IMG/VR virus record: IMGVR_UViG_3300042484_000208
Span: 1-34,620 of that record
Direction: 5' to 3' (one strand)
DNA length: 34,620 bases
Source of the DNA: a virus
The notes under the pieces are model-generated. The model saw nothing but the letters and a program-made list of their open reading frames with translations. It was not told the origin of the DNA and did no database searches. Below, piece after piece: positions 1-7,905 of this stretch (positions within the stretch are counted from its first letter, which is position 1; each line of letters starts with the position of its first letter). A program made the position numbers and the translations under genes.

Positions 1-135
1 AACGGTCGCCGTCCCGTTGTTCACGATGCGAACGGTAACGGGAGCGTTTCGCTTGGCGACAAGAACACGCTGGGATGACCCAGAAACGGTAATGTTTACC
101 GTGCCTGCGCTTGCTGGGGAAAAAGACCTAATCAT
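1..135 (-). CDS. Partial duplicate: N-terminus of the 103-aa late protein
   Basis: This is the first 45 codons of the small late protein encoded in full at 34190-34501, cut by the window edge because of the terminal redundancy. The start codon is ATG at 135, preceded by a good ribosome-binding site (AAAGGAG about 6 nt upstream on the minus strand). The only base difference from the full copy (position 127) is synonymous, AGG versus AGA for Arg3. It is not an independent gene. Confidence 0.85.
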   Translation of the reverse strand, partial: MIRSFSPASAGTVNITVSGSSQRVLVAKRNAPVTVRIVNNGTATV

Positions 136-254
136 TCGAGACTCCTTTATTCCGCTTTAGCAGAAACCATTCTGCGCGTCACCACTTCACTTTGTCGGCC
201 CAATATGCCGCGCTCATCTTTCCCTTGGCAATGTTGGCAGCATGGCGGGCCTTG
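1..254. repeat. Terminal redundancy, left copy (assembly/circle overlap)
   Basis: These 254 bases reappear at 34367-34620 with one difference: C at 127 here, T at 34493 there. Genes read straight through the joint, because the gene at 34190-34501 and the gene at 179-460 are each whole only on one side. This fits a circular or circularly permuted headful-packaged genome of 34,366 unique bases better than a T7-type physical end. Confidence 0.9.
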
Positions 255-460
255 AAGCTGGCTCGCTTGGCTTTCATCGCCGCACCTTCGCCAGCCTTTG
301 CTTTGCCAGCAGTCTTTGCGCCTTGCTCGCCAAACCGAATCGTCTTGATCTCATCGCCAACCTTAGCAACGACGATGTGCGACTTTTTCGGATGGCCCGG
401 CGTTGCCTTTGGCTTGTTGTAACCAGAGACACCAGCCCGAGCGAGGCGGCTATCCGCCAT
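179..460 (-). CDS. Small basic late protein (93 aa), conserved phage type
   Basis: This is a 93-residue Lys/Ala/Gly-rich protein that is strongly basic in its second half, with a C-terminus of the KGKMSAAYWADKVKW type. I recognise it as a conserved protein of unknown function in the head/adaptor block of P22-like phages, but cannot name a function. It lies directly downstream of the 109-aa structural protein and upstream (across the circle joint) of the 103-aa protein, so it belongs to the late leftward operon. The composition suggests nucleic-acid contact or a role in the virion interior, which is inference. Its last 25 codons are duplicated at the right end of the window through the terminal repeat. 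Confidence 0.85.
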   Translation of the reverse strand: MADSRLARAGVSGYNKPKATPGHPKKSHIVVAKVGDEIKTIRFGEQGAKTAGKAKAGEGAAMKAKRASFKARHAANIAKGKMSAAYWADKVKW

Positions 461-463
461 TGT

Positions 464-793
464 TTAGCCAACCTTCCAGTTGGTGCCATCGCTGTAGATC
501 GGCACCTTGTTAGCGCCGCCACCAGCAACCGTTGCGGCGAATGTGGCGGTTGACCCGTCAGTGATGAATGCCCGCGTTCCTGCGCCCGCTACGGTTGCCG
601 TGGGAAGCTGCACAAATGTCACCGGAATGGTATTGACGGTCTGCGCCACAACAGCACCGAAGTTCACCTCCATGTAAGCAATCATGGTGGTGATTGAACA
701 GCGCCGCGCATCACCCTGATTGGTGACGAATAGCGGAATCTGGTCGCCGCCGGAGACCTGCGTTACAGTGGGAAGCTGGTTGATTGTTGGCAT
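464..793 (-). CDS. Conserved structural protein (109 aa) next to gp4-like adaptor
   Basis: This 109-aa protein starts MPTINQLPTV and contains a segment of the GGDQIPLFVTNQGDARR type. It is a widespread but functionally undefined protein that sits next to the tail adaptor in P22-like phages of non-enteric hosts. The C-terminus ends in a YSDGTNWKVG-like motif, common in short phage fibre or decoration proteins that pack as beta structure. The ATG at 793 is chosen because GGAG lies 9 nt upstream; the longer reading frame would need a TTG start. It is probably a virion protein (inference from position). A role in head completion or a tail-associated role is equally possible. Confidence 0.85.
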   Translation of the reverse strand: MPTINQLPTVTQVSGGDQIPLFVTNQGDARRCSITTMIAYMEVNFGAVVAQTVNTIPVTFVQLPTATVAGAGTRAFITDGSTATFAATVAGGGANKVPIYSDGTNWKVG

Positions 794-797
794 TGCG

Positions 798-1277
798 TTA
801 GCTCCATTCAAACGGGCCGTCTGGCCCAGCGTCTAGGGGATCAGCCGGAATCGGCATAAACGGCGTATCCCAGCGCCAAGGCTTGTTGCCAGCGCCAAGC
901 GGCATGGTCGACGGCAACTGCTGCTCCAGCGGGAACGTCGCGCGCTGCAACAGAGTGTTGTAAGCGTTCTTGGCGACCATCTTGGTGTCGGGCGAAACGG
1001 TCTTGCCGTAGCCCGGCGCAATGCGCACAGCCAGATTCCCAATGATGGCTTCCCATGCGCTGTCTGGCGCGTTGGTCGGATCGTCTAGGTCGCTATCCTG
1101 TGGGCTGCTGGGCATGGAGTAGCCAAGGCGCAGCCCCTTCGCGTTCCATTCGGCCATCATTGCATCAAGGCGACGAAGCGCGCTCTGCAACTGCTCCGGC
1201 TGCAAATCGAACACGTAGTTAGCAAGCCCGATTTCCTCGAAGGCCGCTTCGATAAACTGGCGCTTGCTGTAACCCAC
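798..1277 (-). CDS. Head-to-tail adaptor, P22 gp4-like tail accessory factor
   Basis: This is a 159-aa protein similar in length and pattern to P22 gp4 (166 aa). Shared features are an N-terminal helix, the ...LDAMMAEWNAKG... segment, a helical ...NLAVRIAPGYG... segment and a C-terminal Pro-rich tail after a MPLGAGN motif (P22 has MPTGSGN). The P22 protein binds the portal ring after packaging, extends the portal channel and serves as the platform for gp10. The start is GTG at 1277, immediately after the stop of the upstream gene, with GGAGG 5 nt upstream on the minus strand. The position after coat and before tail hub agrees with P22 order, although several extra genes are inserted around it here. 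Confidence 0.9.
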   Translation of the reverse strand: MGYSKRQFIEAAFEEIGLANYVFDLQPEQLQSALRRLDAMMAEWNAKGLRLGYSMPSSPQDSDLDDPTNAPDSAWEAIIGNLAVRIAPGYGKTVSPDTKMVAKNAYNTLLQRATFPLEQQLPSTMPLGAGNKPWRWDTPFMPIPADPLDAGPDGPFEWS

Positions 1278-1586
1278 CTAAACCTCCAGAGCCAACGCGA
1301 TACGCTCCGCAATCGTCTTATCAGAAGTGCGAGCATTAAACGAGACCCCAAGTTCTTTAGCCTTGGCCTCCAGTTCATCGCGTGTTGCAGGCGATACGGT
1401 ATCGATCTCGCTAACGGCAGCGACGATCTTTCCCACCACCGCGTCCTCGTAAGACGGGAACCAGCCCCGGCCTAGCAGCACATCAAACTCTGCCTGATCG
1501 GCAGCGCCCTTGTATGCGTAAGTGCCGCCGCGCGGCTTCTTGTGCGGCCCCGGCGTCCGATACATGATGGTGGGAAAGTCGGTCAT
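1278..1586 (-). CDS. Late protein with HeH/LEM-like C-terminal domain (102 aa)
   Basis: The 102-aa protein has two parts. The N-terminal half (about 1-50) carries a pattern MYRTPGPHKKPRGGTY that recurs in phage proteins next to tail adaptors. The C-terminal part (about 65-100, ...SPATRDELEAKAKELGVSFNA...) resembles a HeH/LEM-type helix-extended-helix domain, which often contacts DNA or protein. The start overlaps the upstream stop as ATGA. Function is unknown. The position between coat and gp4-like adaptor suggests a head or packaging role (inference). Confidence 0.8.
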   Translation of the reverse strand: MTDFPTIMYRTPGPHKKPRGGTYAYKGAADQAEFDVLLGRGWFPSYEDAVVGKIVAAVSEIDTVSPATRDELEAKAKELGVSFNARTSDKTIAERIALALEV

Positions 1587-1762
1587 TTCTTCTTGGCTTT
1601 CGCTGGCTTGGCAGTCTTGGCGGATGCAATGAAAGCGGCCTTGGTCGGCGCGCCCTTGCTGCCCGGTTTCTTCATGCGTTCCGGCGTTTCGCCCGCAGCC
1701 TTTTGGGCTTCGATGCGCTTACGCTTGGCGTTGATGTTCGCATAGAGACCCGGCTTCATCAT
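1583..1762 (-). CDS. Small Lys-rich late protein (59 aa)
   Basis: The reading frame gives MMKPGLYANINAKRKR... ending in a ...KTAKPAKAKKK tail. It resembles short conserved phage proteins of the type KPGLYANIxAKRKRI. The first ATG (1762) overlaps the preceding stop as ATGA; the second ATG (1759) is also possible. The stop overlaps the next start as ATGA. About a third of the residues are Lys or Arg, and the tail looks like histone H1 or polyamine-type tails. It may be a virion-interior DNA-contacting protein. Function is unknown. Confidence 0.8.
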   Translation of the reverse strand: MMKPGLYANINAKRKRIEAQKAAGETPERMKKPGSKGAPTKAAFIASAKTAKPAKAKKK

Positions 1763-1944
1763 TTCTTCTTGGCTTTCTTGGCCATGCCAGCTTCGCTCAG
1801 AGCGATAGCAATAGCCTGCTTGGCATTCTTCGCCATCGGTGCCTTCTTAGGCCCCTTGGGATTCACACCAGCGTGAAGTTTGCCCTCTTTGTATTCGCCC
1901 ATGACCTTTGCGATCTTGGCGGCTGCTTTGGTCGGTTTCTTCAT
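1759..1944 (-). CDS. DUF6496-type small Lys-rich protein (61 aa)
   Basis: This 61-aa protein has the pattern KVMGEYKEGKLHAG...KNAKQAIAIALSEAG followed by a KKAKKK tail. I recognise it as the DUF6496 type, found in phages and bacteria with unknown function. The ATG at 1944 is preferred over the one at 1950. The ribosome-binding site GAGGGA is 6 nt before 1944, whereas it directly abuts 1950. It is the first gene after the coat gene and follows a strong hairpin (1962-1991). Like its two basic neighbours it could coat or neutralise packaged DNA (inference). Confidence 0.85.
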   Translation of the reverse strand: MKKPTKAAAKIAKVMGEYKEGKLHAGVNPKGPKKAPMAKNAKQAIAIALSEAGMAKKAKKK

Positions 1945-1961
1945 GCCCATTCCCTCAAGTG

Positions 1962-1991
1962 ATTGGGGGAGAGCCGAAGCCCTCCCCCGCT
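1962..1991 (-). terminator. GC-rich hairpin with UUCG tetraloop just after the coat gene
   Basis: Read on the minus strand, GGGGGAG pairs with CTCCCCC (1965-1971 with 1982-1988). An inner GGC/GCT pair encloses a TTCG tetraloop, giving about a 10-bp stem. It begins a few bases after the coat stop codon. There is no U-tract after the stem, so it is more likely a leaky attenuator or an RNA-stability element protecting the coat mRNA 3' end than a full terminator. Confidence 0.6.
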
Positions 1992-1995
1992 CAGT

Positions 1996-3273
1996 TTAGA
2001 CCTGATTGAAAAGCAGGATGCCTGCCATTTCAGGGTTGGTCATCACGACACCATAGAGCGTGTCCAGCGTGTAGAGGGTCTGGAACGTCAGCGGGTCGAA
2101 CTTCTTCGTCATCACCAGTTCAATGCCCTGATCCGTCGAAGCGCGGAGAACGTCAACGCCAGCGCCATCCGGCACAGCGTAACGGCCCGGAAGCAGTTCG
2201 ATGGAGTCCTTGCGCCAGAACGGGTTAATGTTCGAAGCGGCAATGTTCAGGAAGTTCAGCGGGGCAGTCGCGGAGACCGACACCACTTCAACATTCTGAT
2301 ACTGCTGCTCGGCATCGGTTGGCGACGAGTTTGCACCGATGATCGGCGGGCTGATGACGAGCGTGGTGCCGCCAGCAGGAACGCTGATAACGCGGAACGT
2401 CTTCAACTGGCCGGTGCTGCGCTTGGTGATGTGATGCACAGCTTCGATGCCGGTGATCGTGAACGCATCGCCAGCAGTGATGCCGACCGACGAGGACACG
2501 GTAACCGTCTGATAGCGGTTATCGACGTTGAGAATGCCGCCAGTGCTGGTGGTCGTTGCCTGCGGGACATAACGCACCTGAGCGCCGTTGGTGGCGATGG
2601 TGCGGCTTGCCGAGTTGTCAGCGCAACGGTTTGCATAGTCCAGCTTATAGGTCTGGAACGATGCAACCTCACCGACGAAGCTGCGCTCGTAAGCGTTCGA
2701 CGACTTGGTGCCGGTGAACGAACGAGTAGCAACCGCCAGATTGCCAGCCATGCCGTTGTAATCGCGGCTCGACAGTGCGAGATAACGATCACCGGCCATG
2801 ACGCCCTGCTCGTTCATGATGCTGTCGCAAAGCGCGATGTCATCATAATCGCCAGCAGCTGTTGAGACCGGAACGACGAGCGTACCCTGAGCGGCAGCCA
2901 AGTCCATAACCGACAGGTTGATGTCCGAAGCAAGCTTCTGCTTTGCGGCATCGCCGAGGCGATTTTCCTGCAAGGCATCGCGCAGTTCCAGAGCATTCAT
3001 CTGCCAAGCCGAGCACTTGGCAAAGCCGAGCGTTGAAGGCACCGACAGCTGCGTCATCGTCTGAATGTCGCTGGCAATGGTGTTGCCAACGATGCGATTG
3101 AAGCTCTGTGCGATGTAGGGCTGCGGACGCCACATGGTATCACGGGCGCGTTCCATCGTAACACCATTGGTGTTGTAGATGTTGATGTTCTTCGAGAGAA
3201 TCAGGGCGTCGTTGAAACCTTCGAGGATGTTCTCGAAAGCAACGATTTCCTCCTTACTAAATGCGTTGGCCAT
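1996..3273 (-). CDS. Major capsid (coat) protein, P22 gp5-like
   Basis: This 425-aa protein is close to P22 coat in length (430 aa) and in sequence pattern. Examples are ...MERARDTMWRPQ... near residue 40 (P22 ...MQRSSNTIWMPV...), ...VDNRYQTVTVSSSVGITAGD... in the mid-region (P22 ...[20 protein letters not shown]...), and ...ILNVDNR/INPFWRKDSI... further on. The P22 family has an HK97-like core with an inserted I-domain, which the central beta-rich stretch (about 220-320) probably represents. Upstream is the scaffold gene, as in P22. It is expected to be the most abundant virion protein and forms the icosahedral shell. The ATG at 3273 follows the scaffold stop by 18 nt. Confidence 0.95.
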   Translation of the reverse strand: MANAFSKEEIVAFENILEGFNDALILSKNINIYNTNGVTMERARDTMWRPQPYIAQSFNRIVGNTIASDIQTMTQLSVPSTLGFAKCSAWQMNALELRDALQENRLGDAAKQKLASDINLSVMDLAAAQGTLVVPVSTAAGDYDDIALCDSIMNEQGVMAGDRYLALSSRDYNGMAGNLAVATRSFTGTKSSNAYERSFVGEVASFQTYKLDYANRCADNSASRTIATNGAQVRYVPQATTTSTGGILNVDNRYQTVTVSSSVGITAGDAFTITGIEAVHHITKRSTGQLKTFRVISVPAGGTTLVISPPIIGANSSPTDAEQQYQNVEVVSVSATAPLNFLNIAASNINPFWRKDSIELLPGRYAVPDGAGVDVLRASTDQGIELVMTKKFDPLTFQTLYTLDTLYGVVMTNPEMAGILLFNQV

Positions 3274-3291
3274 TGTCTTAACTCCAAAAGG

Positions 3292-4149
3292 TTAGGTTGA
3301 TTTTTTCCCGCGCTTGTAAGCCATGACCTTTGACAAATCGCCGGTCTGCAAGGCTTCCGCGCGCAAGCGGTCTAGTGTGGAATCAACAGTGCCTGAGAGC
3401 CGCCCGCCACCATTGGCGATTGTGCGCTCTGGCGCGGTCGATGCTTTGCGGGTGGTCACTTTCAACTGAGTCTCCAGTTTGGCAACCGCAAAGGCGAACT
3501 TCACGGGGTCATTGATTGAGGCGAGTTCCTTGGCGCGCTTTGTGTTCTTGCCAAGTGCGTAGATAATCAGCGCCGGGTTGTCAGAGCCTTGAATGATGAT
3601 GCCCTGCTGCGTGACCGTCAGATTGTCCTGAGCGAATGCCTCGGACTCTTCATAGTCGCGCACCTTCAACGAAGCCTTAGCCTTGTTGTAGGACGCCAGC
3701 TTTTCGCTCCATGCGTCAGCTTCGGCCTGCTGTGATTGGCGGGCCTGTGCCTCGGCCTGATCTGATTCGCGCTTGCGATCATACCAGTTGGAGAGTTTGC
3801 TTTCGTACAGATCGGAATCGTAATCGCATTCTTCCAGCGAAGGCTTGGCACCCAGCGCGACCGGCTTGTTCTCAGTCGCTGTGGTAGTCAGCTTGGCTTC
3901 AAGTTCACGAATCTTACGCTCTTTTTCCCGGTTAGACTTACGCAATTCACGAACCCAATCGGGTGCGCGAACCTCTTCCTCTTGGGGTGGCGATTCCCCG
4001 TTAATGGAAACAACTACGTCCTCGGCATCATCGTCATCGCTGTCGTTGTCCAAAACGGCTTTGGTCTCATCTTGGGCGCTGCCAGTTTCCTCGGTGTCGA
4101 TCATTACCGTATCGAGCGTGTCGTCGTTCTCCAATTCTGCCTTACTCAT
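3292..4149 (-). CDS. Scaffolding protein
   Basis: This 285-aa protein lies between portal and coat, the standard scaffold position. It has an acidic N-terminus (an Asp-rich run at about residues 34-44), a long charged helical middle with Gln/Ala-rich coiled coil (about 80-190), and a short basic C-terminus ending KRGKKST. In P22 a basic C-terminal helix-turn-helix of the scaffold binds coat, so the basic tail fits the role. The protein directs procapsid assembly and leaves before or during packaging. The ATG at 4149 is chosen because the upstream extension overlaps the portal gene. Sequence similarity to P22 gp8 itself is weak, so the call rests on position and composition. Confidence 0.85.
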   Translation of the reverse strand: MSKAELENDDTLDTVMIDTEETGSAQDETKAVLDNDSDDDDAEDVVVSINGESPPQEEEVRAPDWVRELRKSNREKERKIRELEAKLTTTATENKPVALGAKPSLEECDYDSDLYESKLSNWYDRKRESDQAEAQARQSQQAEADAWSEKLASYNKAKASLKVRDYEESEAFAQDNLTVTQQGIIIQGSDNPALIIYALGKNTKRAKELASINDPVKFAFAVAKLETQLKVTTRKASTAPERTIANGGGRLSGTVDSTLDRLRAEALQTGDLSKVMAYKRGKKST

Positions 4150-4165
4150 AGATACCCCGTCAAAC

Positions 4166-6238
4166 TCACCCAAATTGCGTGGTGGGTGGAACCACATTCC
4201 GTTGTGACTGCAATGCAGCCCCTATCTTTTCCGCAGTATCAATAGCGGACTTGCGTTCGTTAATATCAATGTTTGACAAAGTTTCAACTGTTTGCGCCTT
4301 AGTCTCTTCGGCGCGGGCCAGCGTGTACTCGGTGTCGGCCTGTGCCTTGATGGTCAGCGCCTGTGCCTTGCCAGCTTCGGCCATCAGATACATCGACTGC
4401 GGATCGGGCTGCTGTTGCTGCTGGGCTGCGGCCATCTGCTCGGCTTCGTCATCGGTCGGCTTCACAACGCCCATCGTCACCAGCTTGCGGCGGAAGTGTT
4501 CGCGGATTTCATCGATGCCCTCGCCGTCCATGTTCATAATCGCCATCGACTGCAACACCATTTGCGTCTCCGGGTCGGTCGTTACCTGCATCATTCCGGT
4601 AAGCGCGCGGACGGTGGCATCTCGGCGGCTGGTGAACGACGGGCCGACATCTACGGCAACGTCGAACGTGGCCTTGCTCAGATCGTTCTCGTAAATGATT
4701 TCGCCGGTCTCAGCATCAATGGTTGGTTTCATCAGTTCAATCGACTGCACTTCCTCCATTGCGCCGACTGACTTCATGGCGCGCTTTTCTTCGACGTAAA
4801 TATCGCGCGCCATTGACAGCCATATCTCACCGCAACGGCGCACGGCCTTCGCCATGTTGCTCATGTAGATGAAGCTCTGCATATCCAGCCGGGTCTGAAT
4901 CAACTCGACGGCCTTGCCGGAGATGTTCGACACCATCTTGTCGGATTGCTGGTTGCTGCCGAGAATCTCGGCCATGTCCTGCTCGGTCAACTGGAGCAGC
5001 GCGGCCATCGCTGGCGGGATCGACGGTGGCTTAGTGTAAGCAATCGGGCCGCTGATCTGGGATTCACCATTCGGGCCGGTAATCGGGTTGACGAGCAGAT
5101 ACGGATAGTTGCGCAGATTGTCCTCGGCCCACATGACCTGATGGCCGGAGACCTGTTCAGGAACAAGGATCGGCTTTTCAACAGATGACAGCGCGCTGAT
5201 CTCGCCCAGCTTGGAAAGCTGCATATTCTTGAGGCGCTGCGGGTCTTTGGCGAGGCGGACATGGCCCATGCAACGCTCGATGTTATCGACGAACCAGCGC
5301 TTGCCGTAGACCGGCACGATGGGGATGTTCTTGCCAGCAATGTAGCCCTGATCCTCAAGCACCTTGCTGCCGCTCATCAAATACTTGCGCACCCGGCGGC
5401 GCTTGACACGCTTCTGGCGCACTTCCTTCGTGCCGACAGCCGCAAGCATTTCCTCCAGCGTATCGTCAGCGTCGAAGTCTGCCTGACTGTAGCGCTCTTC
5501 ATCGCCGTTCAGGGTTTCAAAAATGCGGATTGTTTCGCGGGTTTCCTCGACCACATAGTATTCGGCGATGAACACAACGTCCGGCGTACACCAGTCGAAC
5601 TCGTACTGATGCACGATCTTCGGCCATGTTGCCGGGTCATCCTCGAACTCGGCAATGTATGACTTGCGAGTCATGGAATAGATAACGAAGCAATACTTCG
5701 CGTCGGCCTTGTCCTGCCGCTTGGCGTTCAGATCGAAGAATACGCTGCTATCCGCGTCGTAGATCGGCTCCATGCGGATGCGCTGCTTGTCGTTGTCGTC
5801 GTCCTCGTCGTCCTCGTAGACGGTGCGCAGACGCCATGCGCCATAGCCACCGCCGACAGCTTCTTCGAAGGCGTTGTCGTAAGCCTCTTCGGCCCCGCTA
5901 TCGCGCTCGTCGGCACGATACAGGCCGTCGCAGGTCTCGGCCAGAACGTCGTTTTTGCTGCCGTCCTTTGATACGAAGTCAACGCCAATGCGGTTGTTGC
6001 GATACTCGTTGATGATGCGAATGACGCTCAGGTGAATCTTGTTGACTTCAAAGCGCGGCTTGTTCTCAAACTGGTCTCCGAGCGGGCCTTCCCACTGTGC
6101 GCCAGCGATGCTGTAGAAGCGGCGATCTTGCAGGCATTGCAGGCGCTCGTCACGCATGACGGTCTGGCAATTGTCAAAGTCGTTCAGCGCCTGCTGGTGG
6201 ACGTTTGCCAGTCGCTGGTCTTTGGTCAATCGCGCCAT
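4166..6238 (-). CDS. Portal protein, P22 gp1-like
   Basis: This 690-aa protein is directly downstream of terL and of the size typical for P22-type portals (about 725 aa). Its N-terminus has the ...DRRFYSIAGAQWEG... and ...NEYRNNRIGVDFVSKDG... signatures. These are followed by ...AFEEAVGGGYGAWRLRTVYEDD... (about 120-145), all typical of the P22-portal family. The C-terminal 80 residues are Gln/Ala-rich and helical (QQQQQPDP at about 610), consistent with a short barrel-like extension. It forms the dodecameric ring for DNA entry and exit and docks terminase and then the gp4-like adaptor. The start ATG lies just next to the terL stop codon. Confidence 0.95.
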   Translation of the reverse strand: MARLTKDQRLANVHQQALNDFDNCQTVMRDERLQCLQDRRFYSIAGAQWEGPLGDQFENKPRFEVNKIHLSVIRIINEYRNNRIGVDFVSKDGSKNDVLAETCDGLYRADERDSGAEEAYDNAFEEAVGGGYGAWRLRTVYEDDEDDDNDKQRIRMEPIYDADSSVFFDLNAKRQDKADAKYCFVIYSMTRKSYIAEFEDDPATWPKIVHQYEFDWCTPDVVFIAEYYVVEETRETIRIFETLNGDEERYSQADFDADDTLEEMLAAVGTKEVRQKRVKRRRVRKYLMSGSKVLEDQGYIAGKNIPIVPVYGKRWFVDNIERCMGHVRLAKDPQRLKNMQLSKLGEISALSSVEKPILVPEQVSGHQVMWAEDNLRNYPYLLVNPITGPNGESQISGPIAYTKPPSIPPAMAALLQLTEQDMAEILGSNQQSDKMVSNISGKAVELIQTRLDMQSFIYMSNMAKAVRRCGEIWLSMARDIYVEEKRAMKSVGAMEEVQSIELMKPTIDAETGEIIYENDLSKATFDVAVDVGPSFTSRRDATVRALTGMMQVTTDPETQMVLQSMAIMNMDGEGIDEIREHFRRKLVTMGVVKPTDDEAEQMAAAQQQQQPDPQSMYLMAEAGKAQALTIKAQADTEYTLARAEETKAQTVETLSNIDINERKSAIDTAEKIGAALQSQRNVVPPTTQFG

Positions 6239-7462
6239 CTACCACCTGTTCATCGTTGCCATTGGCGTAACCTCGACGGCCTTTTTAGGTGCCGCCCGCC
6301 GCAGAGCCTCACACGCATAACGCAGTGCATCGATGACATGGTTATCACGATCTTGCAACACCGGCAATATAGCGCCTGTCAATGGGTCTGTTTTGTAGCT
6401 GTAGAGTGTCAATTCATCGATCATGTGCTGACAGCGCGGATGCACCACAATGTCGTAGTTCTTGAGCCATTCGATGCCTTCCTCGACCGACTTCGGGCCT
6501 TTGACCGCCGACATGATGCGCGGGAAGCCGTTCTTCTGTAGGTGGCTGATCGTCTCGGGCCGGGCGCTATCCGCCACGATAGGCCATTTCTCTGACTCCG
6601 GCACAGTCAGGAATAGCTCTGGCGTGTTGATGATCTCGCATCCGACGCGATAGGCTTCATGGTCAACGTAGAGGGTGCGCCCGATTAGGTGACAGCGCAC
6701 CAGCACCGTAGGATCGACCGCAAAGCCCCAATCAGCGCCGAAGCGGTGCGTTGCGTCTGCTGGTGCCTCGAAGTCCTCAATGCGCCAGTTCGTGAACACA
6801 CGGGCCTCGCTGCTGGCAACGTAGCTGCCGAGCCAAACGTGCTTGTATTTGTCCGGATCACGGCCACGGTCATATTCCATCTCGGCTTTAAGAACGTCAG
6901 GGAACCAAGGGTTGTCCCGATAGTTTACCTCTGCAACGGTGCTATCTGGCGGCAGCTTGTCGCCACGCAGCAACGCATCAACCGGGTCGCTATCTAGGCG
7001 CGGGTTCCATGTGAACCAGAGTTCGCTACCCGGCTTGCGGATCGTCGGGCGCAACAGATCAAGGCTGCGCTGCGACAGGGATTGCGCTTCTTCGACCCAT
7101 GCGCAGTCGTAGCCTTCAAGGCTCTTGATGCTATCAGCGGTGTGGTTCTGCATCCCCTGAAAGATTATGAGGCCATCGCCATGACGGGATTTTATCTGCG
7201 ACTCCTGCACCTCGAAATAAGACTGAACGCCCATCTCTTCGATCTTGATCTCCAGCAGCCGCTTGACCGATTGCGCCAGTGACTTCTGGATTTCGCGGAC
7301 ACAGACCGTGCGGCGCTTCTGATCCATAACGTGCGCCTCGATCACCGCCTCGGCAAAGGCGTGAGACTTGCCAGACCCGCGCCCGCCATGCGCGCCTTTA
7401 TAGCGGCTGGGCGACAAGAAAGGCTTGAACCAGCGCGGCGTCTTAATCGTTAGCGTTGCCAT
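6239..7462 (-). CDS. terL: Terminase large subunit
   Basis: This 407-aa packaging ATPase/nuclease is of the PBSX/Terminase_3 type. Walker A is GGRGSGKS at residues 26-33 and Walker B is CAWVEEA with E124/E125. The coupling-type motif LWFTWNP follows. The C-terminal RNase-H-like nuclease is marked by GADWGF (about residue 240), by VADSARP and by DNHVIDALRY near residue 375. It pumps DNA into the procapsid and makes headful cuts. The ATG at 7462 is chosen because the longer frame would overlap terS deeply; the overlap here is 20 bp. The neighbours terS and portal confirm the assignment. Confidence 0.96.
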   Translation of the reverse strand: MATLTIKTPRWFKPFLSPSRYKGAHGGRGSGKSHAFAEAVIEAHVMDQKRRTVCVREIQKSLAQSVKRLLEIKIEEMGVQSYFEVQESQIKSRHGDGLIIFQGMQNHTADSIKSLEGYDCAWVEEAQSLSQRSLDLLRPTIRKPGSELWFTWNPRLDSDPVDALLRGDKLPPDSTVAEVNYRDNPWFPDVLKAEMEYDRGRDPDKYKHVWLGSYVASSEARVFTNWRIEDFEAPADATHRFGADWGFAVDPTVLVRCHLIGRTLYVDHEAYRVGCEIINTPELFLTVPESEKWPIVADSARPETISHLQKNGFPRIMSAVKGPKSVEEGIEWLKNYDIVVHPRCQHMIDELTLYSYKTDPLTGAILPVLQDRDNHVIDALRYACEALRRAAPKKAVEVTPMATMNRW

Positions 7463-7904
7463 CAAGCACCACCCGCTTAATTGCTTCGATCTTGAGCGGG
7501 TTCGCCTCGTCACCGGCCAGCGTAAGTTTGTCGCCATACCGCTTGGGCGCAAGTTTTGACAGCAGCCACTTGCGGGTATCGACCTGTAGCCGTTGCTTCT
7601 GCACCGCGCCAGAATCGGTCGTGCCGTGTTCCGTGCTGCCAACAGGAGCGTCGGCTATCGCCAGCGTGTCAGACGCCATTCGTTCGATCAGAACTTCCCG
7701 TGCGCGCGTGTAGCTTTCACTAAGCTCCACGCTCTCAGTTGTCCATTTAATAAACGTCCCAATCGGAACACCGACAGCCTCGCAAGCCTTGAAGCAACTC
7801 AAACCTTCAAGCGCCATCCCATCGATGACCGCCTTGCCGAGTGCTTCTTTTTCTTCAGGGTTGCGCCTGACACGAGTGTGCCGCGTTTTCTTAACTGTCG
7901 TCAT
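7443..7904 (-). CDS. terS: Terminase small subunit
   Basis: This 153-aa protein has a basic N-terminus (KKTRHTRVRRN), then a helix-turn-helix-like segment (...GLSCFKACEAVGVPIGTFIKWT...) and a C-terminal ...RLQVDTRKWLLSKLAPKRYGDK... signature that is typical of phage small terminases. It recognises the pac site and recruits TerL. The start at 7904 follows the DUF6378 stop by one base. The upstream extension in frame to 7967 is not needed. By analogy with P22, the pac site may lie inside this gene, but no sequence mark for it can be identified by eye. Confidence 0.92.
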   Translation of the reverse strand: MTTVKKTRHTRVRRNPEEKEALGKAVIDGMALEGLSCFKACEAVGVPIGTFIKWTTESVELSESYTRAREVLIERMASDTLAIADAPVGSTEHGTTDSGAVQKQRLQVDTRKWLLSKLAPKRYGDKLTLAGDEANPLKIEAIKRVVLDGNAND

Positions 7905-7905
7905 C

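Noticed and set aside
1-254. Physical T7-like direct terminal repeat
   Set aside because: It falls within late coding genes, and the virion type (P22-like with terS/terL) normally packages by headful. An assembly overlap explains it; read depth would decide.
1963-2865. 300-codon open frame on the plus strand antisense to the coat gene
   Set aside because: It is the complement shadow of the P22-like coat gene, with Arg/His/Asp-rich composition typical of antisense frames and no ribosome-binding site.
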